In this document: positions 52,597 to 53,545 of the stretch, one piece after another
Position numbering within the stretch: the first letter of the stretch is position 1
Layout of the letters: each line of letters opens with the position of its first letter
From: Acetobacteraceae bacterium
GTDB lineage: Bacteria; Pseudomonadota; Alphaproteobacteria; Acetobacterales; Acetobacteraceae
Assembly: GCA_003151425.1 (NCBI GenBank)
Contig: PLXO01000050.1
Location: 1 to 53,545 of the forward strand
Direction of reading: 5' to 3'
DNA length: 53,545 nt
Program-made: the position numbers and the translations under genes
The notes under the pieces: model-generated
The model's input: the letters and a program-made list of their open reading frames with translations, nothing else
Databases searched by the model: none
Told to the model about the DNA's origin: nothing

Positions 52597-53430
52597 TCAG
52601 TGCGCCAGCGCCATCGCCGGGATGCTCTCCGAGGCTTTCCAGAAGCGGCCGACCGAGTCCGCGTGGGCGCCCAACGCGGCATCGTCCTCGTCCACCAGCG
52701 GCGTCGGCTCGTGGTCGAAGTTCCCGTAGGTGTCGGTGCCGCGGACCAGGGTGGCCGACAGCCGCGTGGTGCCGACATGGCGCACGCGGGTCGGGATGTA
52801 GCTGACGCCGATGCCGATGCGGCGTTCGCCGGTGCGATTGATGCCGGAGCGGTGGAACGCCAGCGTGTGATGGAACGACACCTCGCCGGCGGCGAGTTGC
52901 AGTGCCACGGCGCGGCTTTCGTCGATCGCGTCGGCCAGCGTCTGGCCGCGCGACAGCATGGCCTTCGGGTCCGGCTGGTCGAAATGCGGGCGCTGGCCGG
53001 TGGTGTGGGAGTGGGGGAGGATCTGGACGCAGCCGTTCTCCGGCGTGGAGTCGGTCAGGGCGACCCAGGCGGTGACGTGCTCGAACGGCGCCAGGCCGAA
53101 ATAGGTGGCGTCCTGGTGCCAGGGGACGAACGTCTCGCTGTACGGTTCCTTCAGCCAGACGGTGGTGTGGAACACCATAAGGTCGGGGCCGATCAGCGAT
53201 TGGACGCAGTCGAGGATGCGGTGGTGGCGCACCAGGGCGGCGGCCCAGGGGAACAGCAGGTAGGGTTTTACCCGGTTGCTGGATTGGCGGCGGGTGCCGT
53301 CGCGTTTTATGGGGCCGCACCCGGCCTCGCAGCCGGCGCGGTAGAACGCGGTTTCGTGGGCGGTGAGGAGCGGGCGGCCGGGCAGGTAGCCGTCGGCGGT
53401 GTAGCGGGTGATTTCGGTGGCGGTCAGCAT
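52597..53430 (-). CDS. Phytanoyl-CoA dioxygenase (PhyH) family protein
   Basis: 277 residues from the ATG at 53430. Iron-binding facial triad is visible as H105 and D107 (PWHQDATY) and H193 in SFHHTLAFHRSGIN, with R204 (GERRIG) for 2-oxoglutarate. This Fe(II)/2-oxoglutarate oxygenase group includes ectoine hydroxylase-like and SyrP-like enzymes that hydroxylate small molecules. Next to the monooxygenase portion of the chimeric gene, it suggests oxidation of a small sulfur, amine or chlorinated substrate, but this is not determinable. A start at 53526 is less likely. Confidence 0.87.
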   Translation of the reverse strand: MLTATEITRYTADGYLPGRPLLTAHETAFYRAGCEAGCGPIKRDGTRRQSSNRVKPYLLFPWAAALVRHHRILDCVQSLIGPDLMVFHTTVWLKEPYSETFVPWHQDATYFGLAPFEHVTAWVALTDSTPENGCVQILPHSHTTGQRPHFDQPDPKAMLSRGQTLADAIDESRAVALQLAAGEVSFHHTLAFHRSGINRTGERRIGIGVSYIPTRVRHVGTTRLSATLVRGTDTYGNFDHEPTPLVDEDDAALGAHADSVGRFWKASESIPAMALAH

Positions 53431-53476
53431 TGGTGAACCCCTTGGGTCTGGTTTCACGTGCACCGGTTGGCCCATC

Positions 53477-53545
53477 ATGTACCATGCCAAACCGGCAGGA
53501 CCAATGGCGCAGATCAAAGTCGGCAATTCTCGTTTTGGTCGGGCG
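53477..53545 (+). CDS. Possible start of a divergent gene, cut off at the window edge
   Basis: An ATG at 53504 preceded by GGCAGGACCA reads MAQIKVGNSRFGRA to the edge; an upstream in-frame ATG is at 53477. It is divergent from the PhyH-like gene, which makes a shared promoter region plausible. Too short to identify. It could be chance. Confidence 0.3.
   Translation, partial: MYHAKPAGPMAQIKVGNSRFGRA

Overview
The window looks like chromosomal DNA of a high-GC alphaproteobacterium. Codon use, the many overlapping ATGA gene junctions and the gene families suggest Rhodospirillales, perhaps Acetobacteraceae, but this is inference and no rRNA or marker gene is present.

Layout. (1) About 1-8629 is the right end of an integrated mobile island. 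All its genes lie on the minus strand: a tyrosine integrase, an unknown gene, a small AlpA-like DNA-binding protein, a coupled hypothetical gene, an archaeo-eukaryotic-type primase, a AAA+ helicase, then small phage-like proteins including a paralogous pair. The boundary is a 3' fragment of a tRNA-Arg(CCG) gene at about 8581-8629. The order int / small regulator / primase / helicase resembles phage satellites (PICI-like islands); the left end is outside the window. (2) 8746-10869: two plus-strand genes of unknown function just outside the island. (3) 10909-18183 (minus): a DHA2-type MFS exporter, an amylo-alpha-1,6-glucosidase-like protein carrying a 15-bp tandem repeat, a GH63/MGH1-like glucosidase and an SDR dehydrogenase, with very short or no gaps. 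(4) 18343-25774 (minus): a seven-gene operon of an enolase-superfamily dehydratase or racemase, a dipeptide-type ABC transporter (binding protein, two permeases, two ATPases) and a creatininase-family amidohydrolase.

(5) 25979-34292 (plus): a complete [NiFe]-hydrogenase maturation cassette, hypF, hypC, a SIS-domain gene, hypD, hypE, hypA, hypB and a NiCoT nickel permease, with almost every junction overlapping. The hydrogenase structural genes that should precede it are absent. In their place is about 330 bp of decayed DNA that ends in the C-terminal half of a hydrogenase maturation protease, followed by an intact 34-codon gene. hypF carries an in-frame 57-bp palindromic insertion.

(6) 34400-48581 (minus): a branched-chain aminotransferase, an ATP-grasp ligase and a lone molybdenum-hydroxylase large subunit, then an apparent amino-acid catabolic locus. 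This locus has a polar amino-acid ABC transporter, a class III aminotransferase, a Liv-type binding protein, a SelA-like PLP enzyme, and adjacent DUF1445 and DUF4392 genes that together match the two halves of animal D-glutamate cyclase. (7) 48671-53430 (minus): a phytanoyl-CoA-dioxygenase-like gene, then a chimeric reading frame joining the front of a flavin-dependent monooxygenase to the back of a PotA-type ABC ATPase that has lost its Walker A, then PotB- and PotC-type permeases. Several palindromic intergenic repeats (39062-39158, 45437-45572, 50528-50681, 52428-52510) lie between operons.

The main biological stories are an island with its own replication module, a hydrogenase locus that appears to have lost its enzyme while keeping the whole maturation set, a split D-glutamate cyclase in an amino-acid operon, and a deletion-type gene fusion in a polyamine-type transporter operon.
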